Source: Mixta intestinalis
GTDB lineage: Bacteria > Pseudomonadota > Gammaproteobacteria > Enterobacterales > Enterobacteriaceae
Direction of reading: 5' to 3'
Assembly (NCBI RefSeq): GCF_009914055.1
Contig: NZ_CP028271.1
Location: 2,108,001-2,172,000, forward strand
DNA: 64,000 nt
A program made the position numbers and the translations under genes. Positions 16,432 to 24,282 of this stretch are shown piece by piece. The number at the start of each line of letters is the position of its first letter. The stretch's first letter is position 1. Under the pieces are notes generated by a model that did not search any database, had not been told where the DNA came from, and saw nothing but the letters and a program-made list of their open reading frames with translations.

Positions 16432-18183
16432 ATGGTTACCAATCGGCAGCGCTACCGTGAAAAAGTCTCCCAGATGATCAGCTGGGGGCACTGGTTCGCG
16501 TTGTTTAACATTATTTTCGCCGCCCTGTTGGGCAGCCGTTACCTGTTGGTCGCCGACTGGCCCGGTTCGCTGGCGGGGCGTATTTACGCCTTTACCAGCT
16601 GGATCGGCCATTTCAGCTTTATCGTTTTTGCGGCTTATCTGCTCCTGATCTTTCCCCTGACTTTTGTGGTGATGTCGCAGCGGCTGCTGCGCTTTCTCTC
16701 TGCTATTGTCGCTACCGCCGGGCTAACGCTGCTGCTGGTTGACAGCGCGGTGTTCTATCGCTTTCATCTTCACCTTAATCCGGTGGTGTGGGAGCTGGTA
16801 GTCAACCCGGACCAAAGCGAAATGGCACGCGACTGGCAGCTGATGTTTATCAGCGTGCCAGCCATTTTCCTTGTCCAGATGCTGTTTGCTACCTGGAGCT
16901 GGCAAAAACTGCGCAGCCTGAACCGACGCAGCTTCGGCAAGCCGCTGGCCGCGCTGTTTATTTGCGCATTCTTTGCCAGCCATCTGCTCTATATCTGGGC
17001 GGATGCTAACTTTTATCGCCCTATTACCATGCAGCGCTCTAACCTGCCGCTCTCCTATCCCATGACCGCGAGACGTTTCCTTGAGAAGCACGGCCTGCTG
17101 GATGCGCAGGAGTATCAGCGTCGCCTGGTGCAGCAGGGCAACCCGGAGGCGGTTTCCGTCGCTTATCCACTAAGCGATATTAAATTCCGCGACGCCGGGG
17201 CAGGCCATAACCTACTGATTATTACCGTTGATGGCCTTAACGAGGCGACGCTGACTAAAGCGTTGCCAAACCTTGCCCGCTTCAGCGCGGAGAACGTGCG
17301 TTTCAGTCAGCACTTTACCGCAGGCAACACGCCAGACAGCGGGCTTTTCGGTCTGTTTTACGGCATTTCGCCCAGCTATATGGATGGCGTACTCGCCTCC
17401 CGTATCCCTTCTGCCTTTATCAACGCGCTGAATCAGCAGGGTTATCAGTTTGGCCTGTTCGCTTCAGACAGCTTCCGTTCGCCGCTTTATCGTCAGGCTC
17501 TACTGGCCGATTTTTCTCTGCCTACCGTTAACGATCAGCCTAACAGCCAGACGACTTCCCAGTGGCAACGCTGGCTCGGTACGCTGCCGTCAGGACGCAC
17601 GCCGTGGTTTTCCTGGATCTCATATAACGGCCTGCGCGATCTGCCTGAACGCGGTAAAGAGCGTATGCAGCACTACAGACGCAGCGCTAAAGAGGTGGAT
17701 AATGAAATTAGTCAGGTGCTGACCACCTTGCAGGAGAAGGGGCTGATGGAGAAAACCGTGGTGGTCATTACCGCGCAGCAGGCGGTGCCGCTAAACGGTA
17801 AAGTCAGCGACGGCAACCGCGCGCTTCTGCAGGTGCCGCTGGTGATTCACTGGCCTAATACGCCGGCACAGACGATTACCCGGCTGACCGATCATCAGGA
17901 TGTGATGACGACGCTGATGCAGCGCCTGCTGCACGTCAGCACGCCTGCGGCTGAATATTCACAGGGTGAGGATCTCTTTGCCGCCCAGCGGCGTCATAAC
18001 TGGGTTACCAGCGCCGATCGCGATAGATTGATCATTACTACGCCGCAGATGACGCTAATTTTAAACGCTAACGGCAGCTCCCAGGCCTGGGATCGCGAGG
18101 GCCAACAGCTGAAAGATCACAAGCTTGAGCTGGCATTGCTGCTACAGGTGTTGACCGAAGAGAAACGTTTTATTGCTAACTGA
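16432..18183 (+). CDS. yejM: Inner-membrane LPS sensor / LapB antagonist YejM (PbgA, LapC)
   Basis: A 583-residue essential-type envelope protein (E. coli 586). Five N-terminal helices (about residues 15-190) anchor a periplasmic sulfatase/alkaline-phosphatase-fold domain (from about 245, NLLIITVDGLNEATL). In E. coli it senses periplasmic-leaflet lipopolysaccharide and restrains LapB-FtsH degradation of LpxC, so matching LPS synthesis to demand. The sulfatase catalytic position reads NTPDSGLFGLFYG, which lacks the nucleophilic Cys of true sulfatases, as known for the family. The basic linker after the membrane domain (about 190-240), which contacts LapB and LPS, is conserved (YPMTARRFLEKHGLL). 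Confidence 0.94.
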   Translation: MVTNRQRYREKVSQMISWGHWFALFNIIFAALLGSRYLLVADWPGSLAGRIYAFTSWIGHFSFIVFAAYLLLIFPLTFVVMSQRLLRFLSAIVATAGLTLLLVDSAVFYRFHLHLNPVVWELVVNPDQSEMARDWQLMFISVPAIFLVQMLFATWSWQKLRSLNRRSFGKPLAALFICAFFASHLLYIWADANFYRPITMQRSNLPLSYPMTARRFLEKHGLLDAQEYQRRLVQQGNPEAVSVAYPLSDIKFRDAGAGHNLLIITVDGLNEATLTKALPNLARFSAENVRFSQHFTAGNTPDSGLFGLFYGISPSYMDGVLASRIPSAFINALNQQGYQFGLFASDSFRSPLYRQALLADFSLPTVNDQPNSQTTSQWQRWLGTLPSGRTPWFSWISYNGLRDLPERGKERMQHYRRSAKEVDNEISQVLTTLQEKGLMEKTVVVITAQQAVPLNGKVSDGNRALLQVPLVIHWPNTPAQTITRLTDHQDVMTTLMQRLLHVSTPAAEYSQGEDLFAAQRRHNWVTSADRDRLIITTPQMTLILNANGSSQAWDREGQQLKDHKLELALLLQVLTEEKRFIAN

Positions 18184-18185
18184 TA

Positions 18186-18206
18186 CGCGCCCTGCACCCG
18201 GGCGCG
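18186..18206. other. GC-rich stem-loop between convergent yejM and the IclR gene
   Basis: A 7-bp perfect stem CGCGCCC/GGGCGCG with a 7-nt loop lies 3 bases after the yejM stop codon. There is no T tract on either side, so termination is uncertain; it may protect the 3' end or act with Rho. Confidence 0.5.
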
Positions 18207-18216
18207 ACAACGGCGC

Positions 18217-18987
18217 TTAACGCTGTACAAATCCCAGCCGCCGCGAGATCAAACCGCAAGCCTGAGCAAGCTCTTCGTTAACCTCGGCAATTTTATGCTG
18301 CATACGGTGCGTCGGCCCCGCCACGCTCAGCGCGCCAACAATCTCCCTGGTGTAGTTAAACACCGGCCGCGCCACGCAGGTCAGCCCTTCCTCGTTCTCT
18401 TCGTTATCCAGCGCATAGCCTTTCAGGCGTATATCCGCCAGCGTCTCATACAACGTCACCCGGTCGACGATGGTCTTTTCGGTAAAGGGAACCAGCGGCT
18501 CGCTTAATACCCGATCGATCTCGGTCAGCGGCTGGTAAGCCAGCAGCGCCTTGCCGATGCCGGTACAGTAGGCGGGCAACCGCGCGCCCAGCCGCGCATG
18601 GGTCTGAATAGAAAGCGTGCCTTCGCTTTTGTAGAGATAAACCACGTAGCCGCTGTGATAGACGCCCAGGAAGCAGGTTTCAGAAGTGGTAGCCGAGAGA
18701 ACTTTCAGACAGGGGATTGAAGCCTCCACCAGATTAACGTTCATCAGCCCTTTGATACCCAGCTCAAGGCTTTTCAGATCCAGATGATAGCGCTCAGTCA
18801 GCCTGTCCTGCATTACATACTGGCGTTCGCGCAGGGTTTCGAGGGTACGAAACAGCGTGGTTTTGGCGATACCGGTACGCTTAACCAGCTCCACCAATGA
18901 TATGCCCTCAGGATGGTCGCTGATCTCTTCAAGAATCGTCAGTACCTTGTCCACGCCGGAAGAGGCGGCGTTATCACCATTTGCCAT
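18217..18987 (-). CDS. IclR-family transcriptional regulator of the adjacent sugar-acid operon
   Basis: About 256 residues. The N-terminal winged helix-turn-helix (VDKVLTILEEISDHPEGISLVELVKRTGI, read in pieces at about 9-60) is followed by an IclR effector domain (about 75-250) with TCFLGVYHSGYVVYLYK, RLGARLPAYCTGIGKALLAY and EGLTCVARPVFN. Such proteins are usually repressors released by a pathway intermediate. The ATG at 18987 has GGCGGGA 9 bases upstream, so I prefer it to the ATG at 18996. The gene is divergent from the dgoK operon. Two matching palindromes in the shared 245-bp region are its likely operators, and a TCATTCC half-site (18993-18999) overlaps its own start. Confidence 0.9.
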   Translation of the reverse strand: MANGDNAASSGVDKVLTILEEISDHPEGISLVELVKRTGIAKTTLFRTLETLRERQYVMQDRLTERYHLDLKSLELGIKGLMNVNLVEASIPCLKVLSATTSETCFLGVYHSGYVVYLYKSEGTLSIQTHARLGARLPAYCTGIGKALLAYQPLTEIDRVLSEPLVPFTEKTIVDRVTLYETLADIRLKGYALDNEENEEGLTCVARPVFNYTREIVGALSVAGPTHRMQHKIAEVNEELAQACGLISRRLGFVQR

Positions 18988-19152
18988 ACAAATCATTCCC
19001 GCCAGAAAAAAGCCTATTGTACCCGCATTGCCCTGCCTGGCAAAACGCTTTCATTTTAAACAGTTAGCTTATTTCTCCGCTTTTATTCGGCGCTGATATG
19101 CCGTCGCCGCCCTTCCTTTTGCTGTGAAGCGCATCACCAAAGCTGAAAAAAC

Positions 19153-19165
19153 GGAATGACATTCC
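19153..19165. promoter_or_regulatory. Probable IclR-family operator 1
   Basis: A perfect palindrome, GGAATG-A-CATTCC, in the divergent promoter region. The GGAA...TTCC form is typical of IclR-family operators. It lies 68 bases upstream of the dgoK ATG. Confidence 0.6.
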
Positions 19166-19192
19166 TATTTTATAAATTTAACCTCTAAAAAA

Positions 19193-19205
19193 GGAACAAC
19201 ATTCC
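19193..19205. promoter_or_regulatory. Probable IclR-family operator 2
   Basis: GGAACAACATTCC differs from operator 1 at two positions and starts exactly 40 bases after it, so the two sites are nearly on the same face of the helix (about 3.8 turns). It lies 28 bases before the dgoK ATG, overlapping the leader, which fits repression by a tetramer. Confidence 0.55.
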
Positions 19206-19232
19206 AAAACATCAGCAAGTCAGGGAAAACCC

Positions 19233-20282
19233 ATGCTTATTGTCACCATTGATGCCGGAACAACTAATACCAGGGTACGCCTCTGGCGCGATAAAAAGAT
19301 CGTTGCCGCCAGCAGCAACGCGGTGGGCGTGCGCGATATCGCCGTTACCGGCGATCGCGGCACGCTGATGAGCGCGATAAAAAGCATGCTGGAAAGCCTG
19401 TTCAGGCAGATCGGCGGCGTTAACCGCGAGCGCTATGCGATCGTGGCGTCGGGCATGATCACCGCCGAGCTGGGGCTGCATGCCGTTCCGCATCTCACCG
19501 CGCCGGTCTCTTTTGCCGATCTGGCGGCTGGCGCGGTGGCCCATATCCTGCCGGAGATCGCACCGCAGCCCATCTGGTTTATCCCCGGCGTGAAAAACGC
19601 CGTCGCCAGCATCGACGTTAACAACATCGACGCCATGGATATGATGCGCGGCGAAGAGGTAGAAACCTTCGGCCTGCTGGCGCAGCATCATATCTGCGGT
19701 CCGGTGCTGGTCGCGCTGCCGGGTACCCATTCAAAATTTGTACTGGTAGATAAAGAGCAGCGCATTCTGAGCTGCGTCACCACGATGGCCGGCGAGCTGC
19801 TTGATGTCCTCACCCACCAGACCATTTTAAAAAACTCGCTCGACGGCGAATTCACTCATGAGCTGGATCGCGAATACCTGTTAAAAGGTGCCGCCTCCTG
19901 TCGTCGCCTCGGCATTAGCCGTAGCTGCTTTGCGGTACGCCTGCTGGATCGCTTTACGCCCGCCAGCCACTGTCAGAAGGCCAGCTATCTGCTCGGTGCC
20001 GCGTTTTATTCCGATCTGCAGGCGCTTAAGCACAGCGCCGCGCTCAATCTCACCGGCGATATCGCCATCGCCATCGGCGGCAAATCGGTGTTGCAACAGG
20101 CGCTGGCAACGCTGATCGCCGACGATCCCTTTTTTAGCGGCAGCATGCTGCTGGCGGAGGATCGGCCTGAACGCCCCTTCTCCGGCAGCGGTGCCGTCGC
20201 CGTTATGGAGCAGATACTGATGCGTTCAGCCAGCTCTGCCCCGCTTTGTTCAGGCATCTCACCTTCAGGAACCTCCCGATGA
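19233..20282 (+). CDS. dgoK: 2-dehydro-3-deoxygalactonokinase (KDGal kinase)
   Basis: About 349 residues, DgoK family (ASKHA fold), somewhat longer at the C-terminus than E. coli DgoK (about 290). It phosphorylates 2-keto-3-deoxy-D-galactonate at O6. The N-terminal phosphate loop IDAGTTNTRVRLW, the middle block PGTHSKFVLVD, GELLDVLTHQTIL and the second phosphate/adenosine motif IAIGGKSVLQQAL are visible. First gene of the operon; its stop overlaps the aldolase ATG by 4 bases. No dgoD (galactonate dehydratase) or dgoT is present, so the KDGal substrate must arise in another way. The tail (LCSGISPSGTSR) is low in conservation. Confidence 0.88.
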   Translation: MLIVTIDAGTTNTRVRLWRDKKIVAASSNAVGVRDIAVTGDRGTLMSAIKSMLESLFRQIGGVNRERYAIVASGMITAELGLHAVPHLTAPVSFADLAAGAVAHILPEIAPQPIWFIPGVKNAVASIDVNNIDAMDMMRGEEVETFGLLAQHHICGPVLVALPGTHSKFVLVDKEQRILSCVTTMAGELLDVLTHQTILKNSLDGEFTHELDREYLLKGAASCRRLGISRSCFAVRLLDRFTPASHCQKASYLLGAAFYSDLQALKHSAALNLTGDIAIAIGGKSVLQQALATLIADDPFFSGSMLLAEDRPERPFSGSGAVAVMEQILMRSASSAPLCSGISPSGTSR

Positions 20283-20923
20283 AAACTATGACTATCGCGC
20301 CGCTGGTCGCCATTCTGCGCGGCATCAGGCCGGAAGAGATCGACAGCCATCTTCCGCTGCTGATTGAGGCAGGCTTTACGGCCATTGAAATTCCACTTAA
20401 TTCGCCGGACTGGGAAACCAGTATCGGGCACGCGGTCAGCGCCTACGGCGATCGCGTCACCATCGGCGCGGGCACGGTGCTCAGCGTGGACAATGTCGAT
20501 CGCCTGGCGGCGCTGGGCTGCCGGCTGATTATCTCCCCCAACAGCAACCCGGCGGTGATACGCCGGGCGCTGCACCATGACATGCAGGCGATGCCCGGCT
20601 GCGCCACGCCTGGGGAAGCGTTTATCGCCATCGAAGCGGGCGCGCGGCAGCTCAAGCTTTTTCCCGCCAGCTTTTTCGGCCCCGATTATGTCCGGGCGCT
20701 GAAAACGGTGCTGCCGACCTCCGTCGCGCTGTTCGCCGTCGGCGGCGTCACGCCAGAGACGCTGCCGCGCTACCTGGCCGCAGGCTGCGCCGGTGCCGGT
20801 ATCGGTGGCGAGCTTTATCGGGCAGGTCAGCCTGCTGAGCAGACGCAAAGACAGGCGCTGGCGTTTATCGCTGCCCATCAGCGCTTTATCACGCCATCAC
20901 AGCAGAACGGGAAGTCCATATGA
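20279..20923 (+). CDS. dgoA: 2-dehydro-3-deoxy-6-phosphogalactonate aldolase
   Basis: A class I (Schiff-base) aldolase of 214 residues, the KDPG/KDPGal aldolase family TIM barrel. It cleaves KDPGal to pyruvate and D-glyceraldehyde 3-phosphate. Motifs are PLVAILRGI near the N-terminus, TAIEIPLNSPDW with the catalytic Glu, GAGTVL, and the Schiff-base Lys in RQLKLFPASFFGP. The ATG at 20279 forms an ATGA overlap with dgoK and has AGGA 8 bases upstream. The C-terminal GAGIGGELYRAGQ is the phosphate-binding turn. Sequence cannot by itself separate the galacto from the gluco (KDPG) substrate; the LNSPDW motif and pairing with dgoK favour galacto. Confidence 0.88.
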   Translation: MKTMTIAPLVAILRGIRPEEIDSHLPLLIEAGFTAIEIPLNSPDWETSIGHAVSAYGDRVTIGAGTVLSVDNVDRLAALGCRLIISPNSNPAVIRRALHHDMQAMPGCATPGEAFIAIEAGARQLKLFPASFFGPDYVRALKTVLPTSVALFAVGGVTPETLPRYLAAGCAGAGIGGELYRAGQPAEQTQRQALAFIAAHQRFITPSQQNGKSI

Positions 20924-22356
20924 AAATCAGCTGGCTGTTTAAAAACGCCACCGTCATTGACGGCTCCGGTAGTCCGGCGTATCGCGCCGACGTGGCGGTA
21001 GTGGGCGATCGCATCGCGCGCATCGCTCCCGCCATTAATGAAGAGGCGCACGCCACTCTTGACTGCCACGGACTGACGCTGGCGCCCGGCTTTATTGATG
21101 TCCATACCCATGACGATCTGGCGGTGATTAAGCGTCCGGACTATATCGAAAAAACTTCCCAGGGCGTGACCAGCATTATCGTCGGTAACTGCGGCATCAG
21201 CGCCGCCTGCGCGGTCATGCAGGATCAGGTGCCCGATCCCATCAACCTGCTGGGCGAGCTGGATGAATTTCACTACCCGGACTTAGCCAGCTACCGGGAT
21301 GGCATCAATGCCGTTACCCCTTCGGTTAACGTAGCCACGCTGATCGGCCATACCACGCTGCGCAATAACTGCGTGGATTCTCTGCTTGAGCCCGCCAATA
21401 GCCAGCAGATCGCGGCGATGCGTGAAACGCTGCGCCTGGCGCTGCAACAGGGCGCGCTGGGGCTGAGTACCGGGCTTTCTTACGGTAACGCGGTTAACGC
21501 CTCGACAGAGGAGGTTTGCGCGCTGGCGGAGCTGCTGGCCGAATATCACGGCATCTATACCACCCATCTGCGCACCGAATATGACGGCATTATCGAGGCG
21601 ATGCAGGAAGCTTTCCACGTGGGACGTCACGGCGGCGTGCCGGTGCAGATCTCACACCATAAATGCGCCGGGGCGAAAAACTGGGGACGCACCACCGAAA
21701 CTCTGGCGCTGATTGAGCAATATCAGCAGCAGCAGGAAATCAGCTGTGACGTTTATCCCTACCGCGCCGGATCGTCCAACCTCGATCTACGGCAGGTCAC
21801 CACCGATTACGACATCCTGATCACCTGGTCCACCCCTTTTCCGCAGATGGCCGGTAAAACCCTACAGGAGATCGCCGGGCTTTGGCAGACCGACGTGCAT
21901 GAAGCGGCCAGTCGCCTGCTGCCGGCAGGCGCCATCTATTTTCAGATGGATGAAGCTGACGTGCGCCGCGTGCTGCAACACCCAAGCGCAATGATCGGAT
22001 CCGACGGCCTGCCCTGCGATCCTAACCCGCATCCCCGCCTGTGGAGCACCTTTCCACGCGTGCTCGGCCACTACAGCCGGGACGAAAAGCTGTTTCCGCT
22101 GGTTACCGCCGTCCACAAGATGACCGGCATGTCCGCCCAGCGTTTCGGGCTGCCGCAACGCGGCCTGATCCGCGAGGGCTGGTTCGCCGATCTGACCCTC
22201 TTCGACGCGCAAACCGTGAATGAAGCAGGCACCTTTCAGCATCCGAAGCAGGCGGCCGTCGGCATTGAGCGGGTATGGGTTAACGGCGTGCTCAGCTGGA
22301 GCGACAAAGCGATGACCGGCCAGCGCGCAGGTAAATTTTTAGCAGCCAATCAGTAA
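20920..22356 (+). CDS. D-aminoacylase (N-acyl-D-amino-acid deacylase), amidohydrolase superfamily
   Basis: A 478-residue zinc amidohydrolase. It has an N-terminal small beta domain, GFIDVHTHDD with the HxH metal ligands (about residues 66-69), VGNCGIS with the Cys that bridges zinc in characterised D-aminoacylases, TTHLRTEYDG and QISHHKCAG with further His ligands, and SDGLPCDPNPHPR carrying the catalytic Asp. The family hydrolyses N-acyl-D-amino acids to D-amino acid and carboxylate. The start ATGA overlaps the aldolase stop. Its place beside KDGal enzymes suggests that the acyl substrate is an amino-sugar acid such as N-acetyl-D-galactosaminate rather than a protein amino acid; this is inference. 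Confidence 0.88.
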   Translation: MKISWLFKNATVIDGSGSPAYRADVAVVGDRIARIAPAINEEAHATLDCHGLTLAPGFIDVHTHDDLAVIKRPDYIEKTSQGVTSIIVGNCGISAACAVMQDQVPDPINLLGELDEFHYPDLASYRDGINAVTPSVNVATLIGHTTLRNNCVDSLLEPANSQQIAAMRETLRLALQQGALGLSTGLSYGNAVNASTEEVCALAELLAEYHGIYTTHLRTEYDGIIEAMQEAFHVGRHGGVPVQISHHKCAGAKNWGRTTETLALIEQYQQQQEISCDVYPYRAGSSNLDLRQVTTDYDILITWSTPFPQMAGKTLQEIAGLWQTDVHEAASRLLPAGAIYFQMDEADVRRVLQHPSAMIGSDGLPCDPNPHPRLWSTFPRVLGHYSRDEKLFPLVTAVHKMTGMSAQRFGLPQRGLIREGWFADLTLFDAQTVNEAGTFQHPKQAAVGIERVWVNGVLSWSDKAMTGQRAGKFLAANQ

Positions 22357-22372
22357 TCACAGGGGAAAAATG

Positions 22373-22762
22373 ATGAAACGTTATGGTGTGGAAGGTTCTG
22401 CAGGTACTGGCGGCCAGGCGCTGCCCTTTGCTAAAGCGGTAGCCGCCGACGGCTGGCTCTACGTCTCCGGTCAGACGCCGATGGTGGATGGCGAGATTAT
22501 CGACGGCGGCATCGTCGCCCAGTCAACGCAGGCCATTGAGAACTGCCTCGACATTATGCATGAAGCGGGCTTCGGCATAGAGGATATCGTGCATATGAAG
22601 GTGTTCCTTACCGATGCCCGCTACTTCCAATCCTTTAACCGGGTGTTCAAAAAATTCTTCGGCGCGCATCCGCCCGCCAGGATCTGCTGCGTCGCCGATT
22701 TGGTGGTCGACTGCATGGTGGAAGTGGATATCACCTGCTTCAACGCTAAATTCAAAAGCTAA
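22373..22762 (+). CDS. RidA (YjgF/YER057c/UK114) family reactive imine deaminase
   Basis: A 129-residue trimeric RidA-fold protein. The archetype hydrolyses 2-imino acids released by PLP dehydratases, sparing PLP enzymes from damage. Conserved features are WLYVSGQTPM, STQAIENCLDIMHEAG, KVFLTD, the essential Arg in HPPARICCV and the Glu in VEVDITCF, so it keeps the residues of the deaminase-active class. The second ATG (22373) is 7 bases after AGGGG and is preferred to 22370. Its place in an operon with a PLP dehydratase-like enzyme is a strong functional hint. Confidence 0.88.
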   Translation: MKRYGVEGSAGTGGQALPFAKAVAADGWLYVSGQTPMVDGEIIDGGIVAQSTQAIENCLDIMHEAGFGIEDIVHMKVFLTDARYFQSFNRVFKKFFGAHPPARICCVADLVVDCMVEVDITCFNAKFKS

Positions 22763-22797
22763 CACAGAGTAACCCTCTGATATAACAAGGATATATT

Positions 22798-24282
22798 ATG
22801 CAACATAATAATTTCCTGACATGGTTTTTGCTTTACGCCTTCGCCATGATGGCGGTTGGCTGGTATGTTACGCGCCACCAGAAAACCGGGGAAGATTTTA
22901 TACTCGGTGGCAGAAAACTACCGATGCTACTGACGCTCGGTTCTACCGTCGGCACCATGGTCGGCACCGGCTCCAGCATCGGCGCGGTCAGCTTCGGCTA
23001 CAGCAACGGCTGGGCGGGGATGCTGTACGGCCTCGGCGGTGCCTCCGGCATTCTGCTTACCGCATGGCTGTTCGGCCCGCTGAGAAATCTGCGCTTTATG
23101 ACTATGAGCGAAGAGATCTGCTACTACACCGGCGGCAGCCGCATCGTTAAAAATCTGGTAGCGCTGCTGATTTTCCTCGCCTCGATCGGCTGGCTGGGAG
23201 CGCATATCCTGGGCGGCGGCCTCTATCTCGCCTGGGCGGCGGGAATCGATATTACCCTCGCCAAAATCATTATCGCCGTGGGCTTTATTTTCTACGTCGG
23301 CATCGGCGGTTATAAAGCCGTCTCCTGGATCGATACTCTGCAATCCGTCGTGCTGTTCGTGGGCTTTATCGTGCTGGCGGCGATGTCGGTCAGCTATGTC
23401 GGCGGCTGGGAGGTTATTGTCGCGAAAACCGATCCGCAGGCCTTTACGCTGTTCGGCATCGGCAAACTCGGCCTGCTGCCGGCAATTTCGCTGGCGACCG
23501 TGATCGGCATCGGCGTACTGGCCACCCCCTCCTATCGCCAGCGCATCTATTCGGCGGCCTCGACGCGCACTATCCGCCAGTCTTTTATTATCACCGGACT
23601 GCTCTATATGGGTTTTTCATTCCTGCCCGCCATTATCGGCATGGCGACCCACGTGATGAACCCTGAACTGGACAACTCAGGCTTCGCCTTCCTGTATGCC
23701 ACCAACGCGCTGCCCCATGTCGTGGCGATGGTGGTGCTGATCGCCGGGATGTCCGCTAACCTCTCCTCCGGCAGCTCGGACGCTATTGCCGGCGTCTCGA
23801 TTATCCTGCGCGATATCTACACCATGATCGTCGGCCAGATGCCGCCGCCGGAAAAGGCGATCGGCCTGTCGCGCCTCTTCCTGCTGGGGGTAATTCTGCT
23901 GGCGCTGATTTTCGCACTGACCTCCAACGATATCATCGGCTATATCACCAAGATGATCTCGATGATCATGTCCGGAATGTGCGTAACCGTGCTGCTGGGT
24001 AAATTCTGGCCGCGCTTTAACTGGCAGGGCTGCATTGCCGCGCTGCTGGGCGGCAGCCTGACGTCGCTTGCGGTGATCTTCTCGCCGCAGTGGTCCGCCG
24101 CGCTGGGCAACCCGGTGCTGCCCGCCCTCGCCGTCAGCGTCGTTGCGGCGGTGGTGGTTACGCTACTGACGCCGCAAAACGCGCTTTCACGCGAAGCGGT
24201 TTTGCAGATGATTACCGCAGAGCGGGAAAACGACGGCCAGACGCCGCGCGCTGACGCCACTCCGGTAAGGAGCGCGGAATGA
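22798..24282 (+). CDS. Sodium:solute symporter (SSS family), probable substrate importer of the operon
   Basis: A 494-residue inner-membrane protein with about 13 helices. SSS features include the helix-1 region NNFLTWFLLYAFAMMA, GRKLPMLLTLGSTVGTMVGTG with the sodium-site unwound helix, and helix-8/9 signatures such as VVLIAGMSANLSSGSSDAIAGVS, where Ser/Thr residues line the Na2 site. The family imports carboxylates, sugars and amino acids with sodium. The substrate cannot be read from sequence; in context it is likely the N-acylated amino acid or amino-sugar acid. AAGGA precedes the ATG. It overlaps the downstream dehydratase by 4 bases. Confidence 0.87.
   Translation: MQHNNFLTWFLLYAFAMMAVGWYVTRHQKTGEDFILGGRKLPMLLTLGSTVGTMVGTGSSIGAVSFGYSNGWAGMLYGLGGASGILLTAWLFGPLRNLRFMTMSEEICYYTGGSRIVKNLVALLIFLASIGWLGAHILGGGLYLAWAAGIDITLAKIIIAVGFIFYVGIGGYKAVSWIDTLQSVVLFVGFIVLAAMSVSYVGGWEVIVAKTDPQAFTLFGIGKLGLLPAISLATVIGIGVLATPSYRQRIYSAASTRTIRQSFIITGLLYMGFSFLPAIIGMATHVMNPELDNSGFAFLYATNALPHVVAMVVLIAGMSANLSSGSSDAIAGVSIILRDIYTMIVGQMPPPEKAIGLSRLFLLGVILLALIFALTSNDIIGYITKMISMIMSGMCVTVLLGKFWPRFNWQGCIAALLGGSLTSLAVIFSPQWSAALGNPVLPALAVSVVAAVVVTLLTPQNALSREAVLQMITAERENDGQTPRADATPVRSAE

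Noticed and set aside
20006..20878. 290-residue minus-strand open frame across dgoK-dgoA
   Set aside because: It spans two overlapping well-supported genes on the other strand and shows no family motif.
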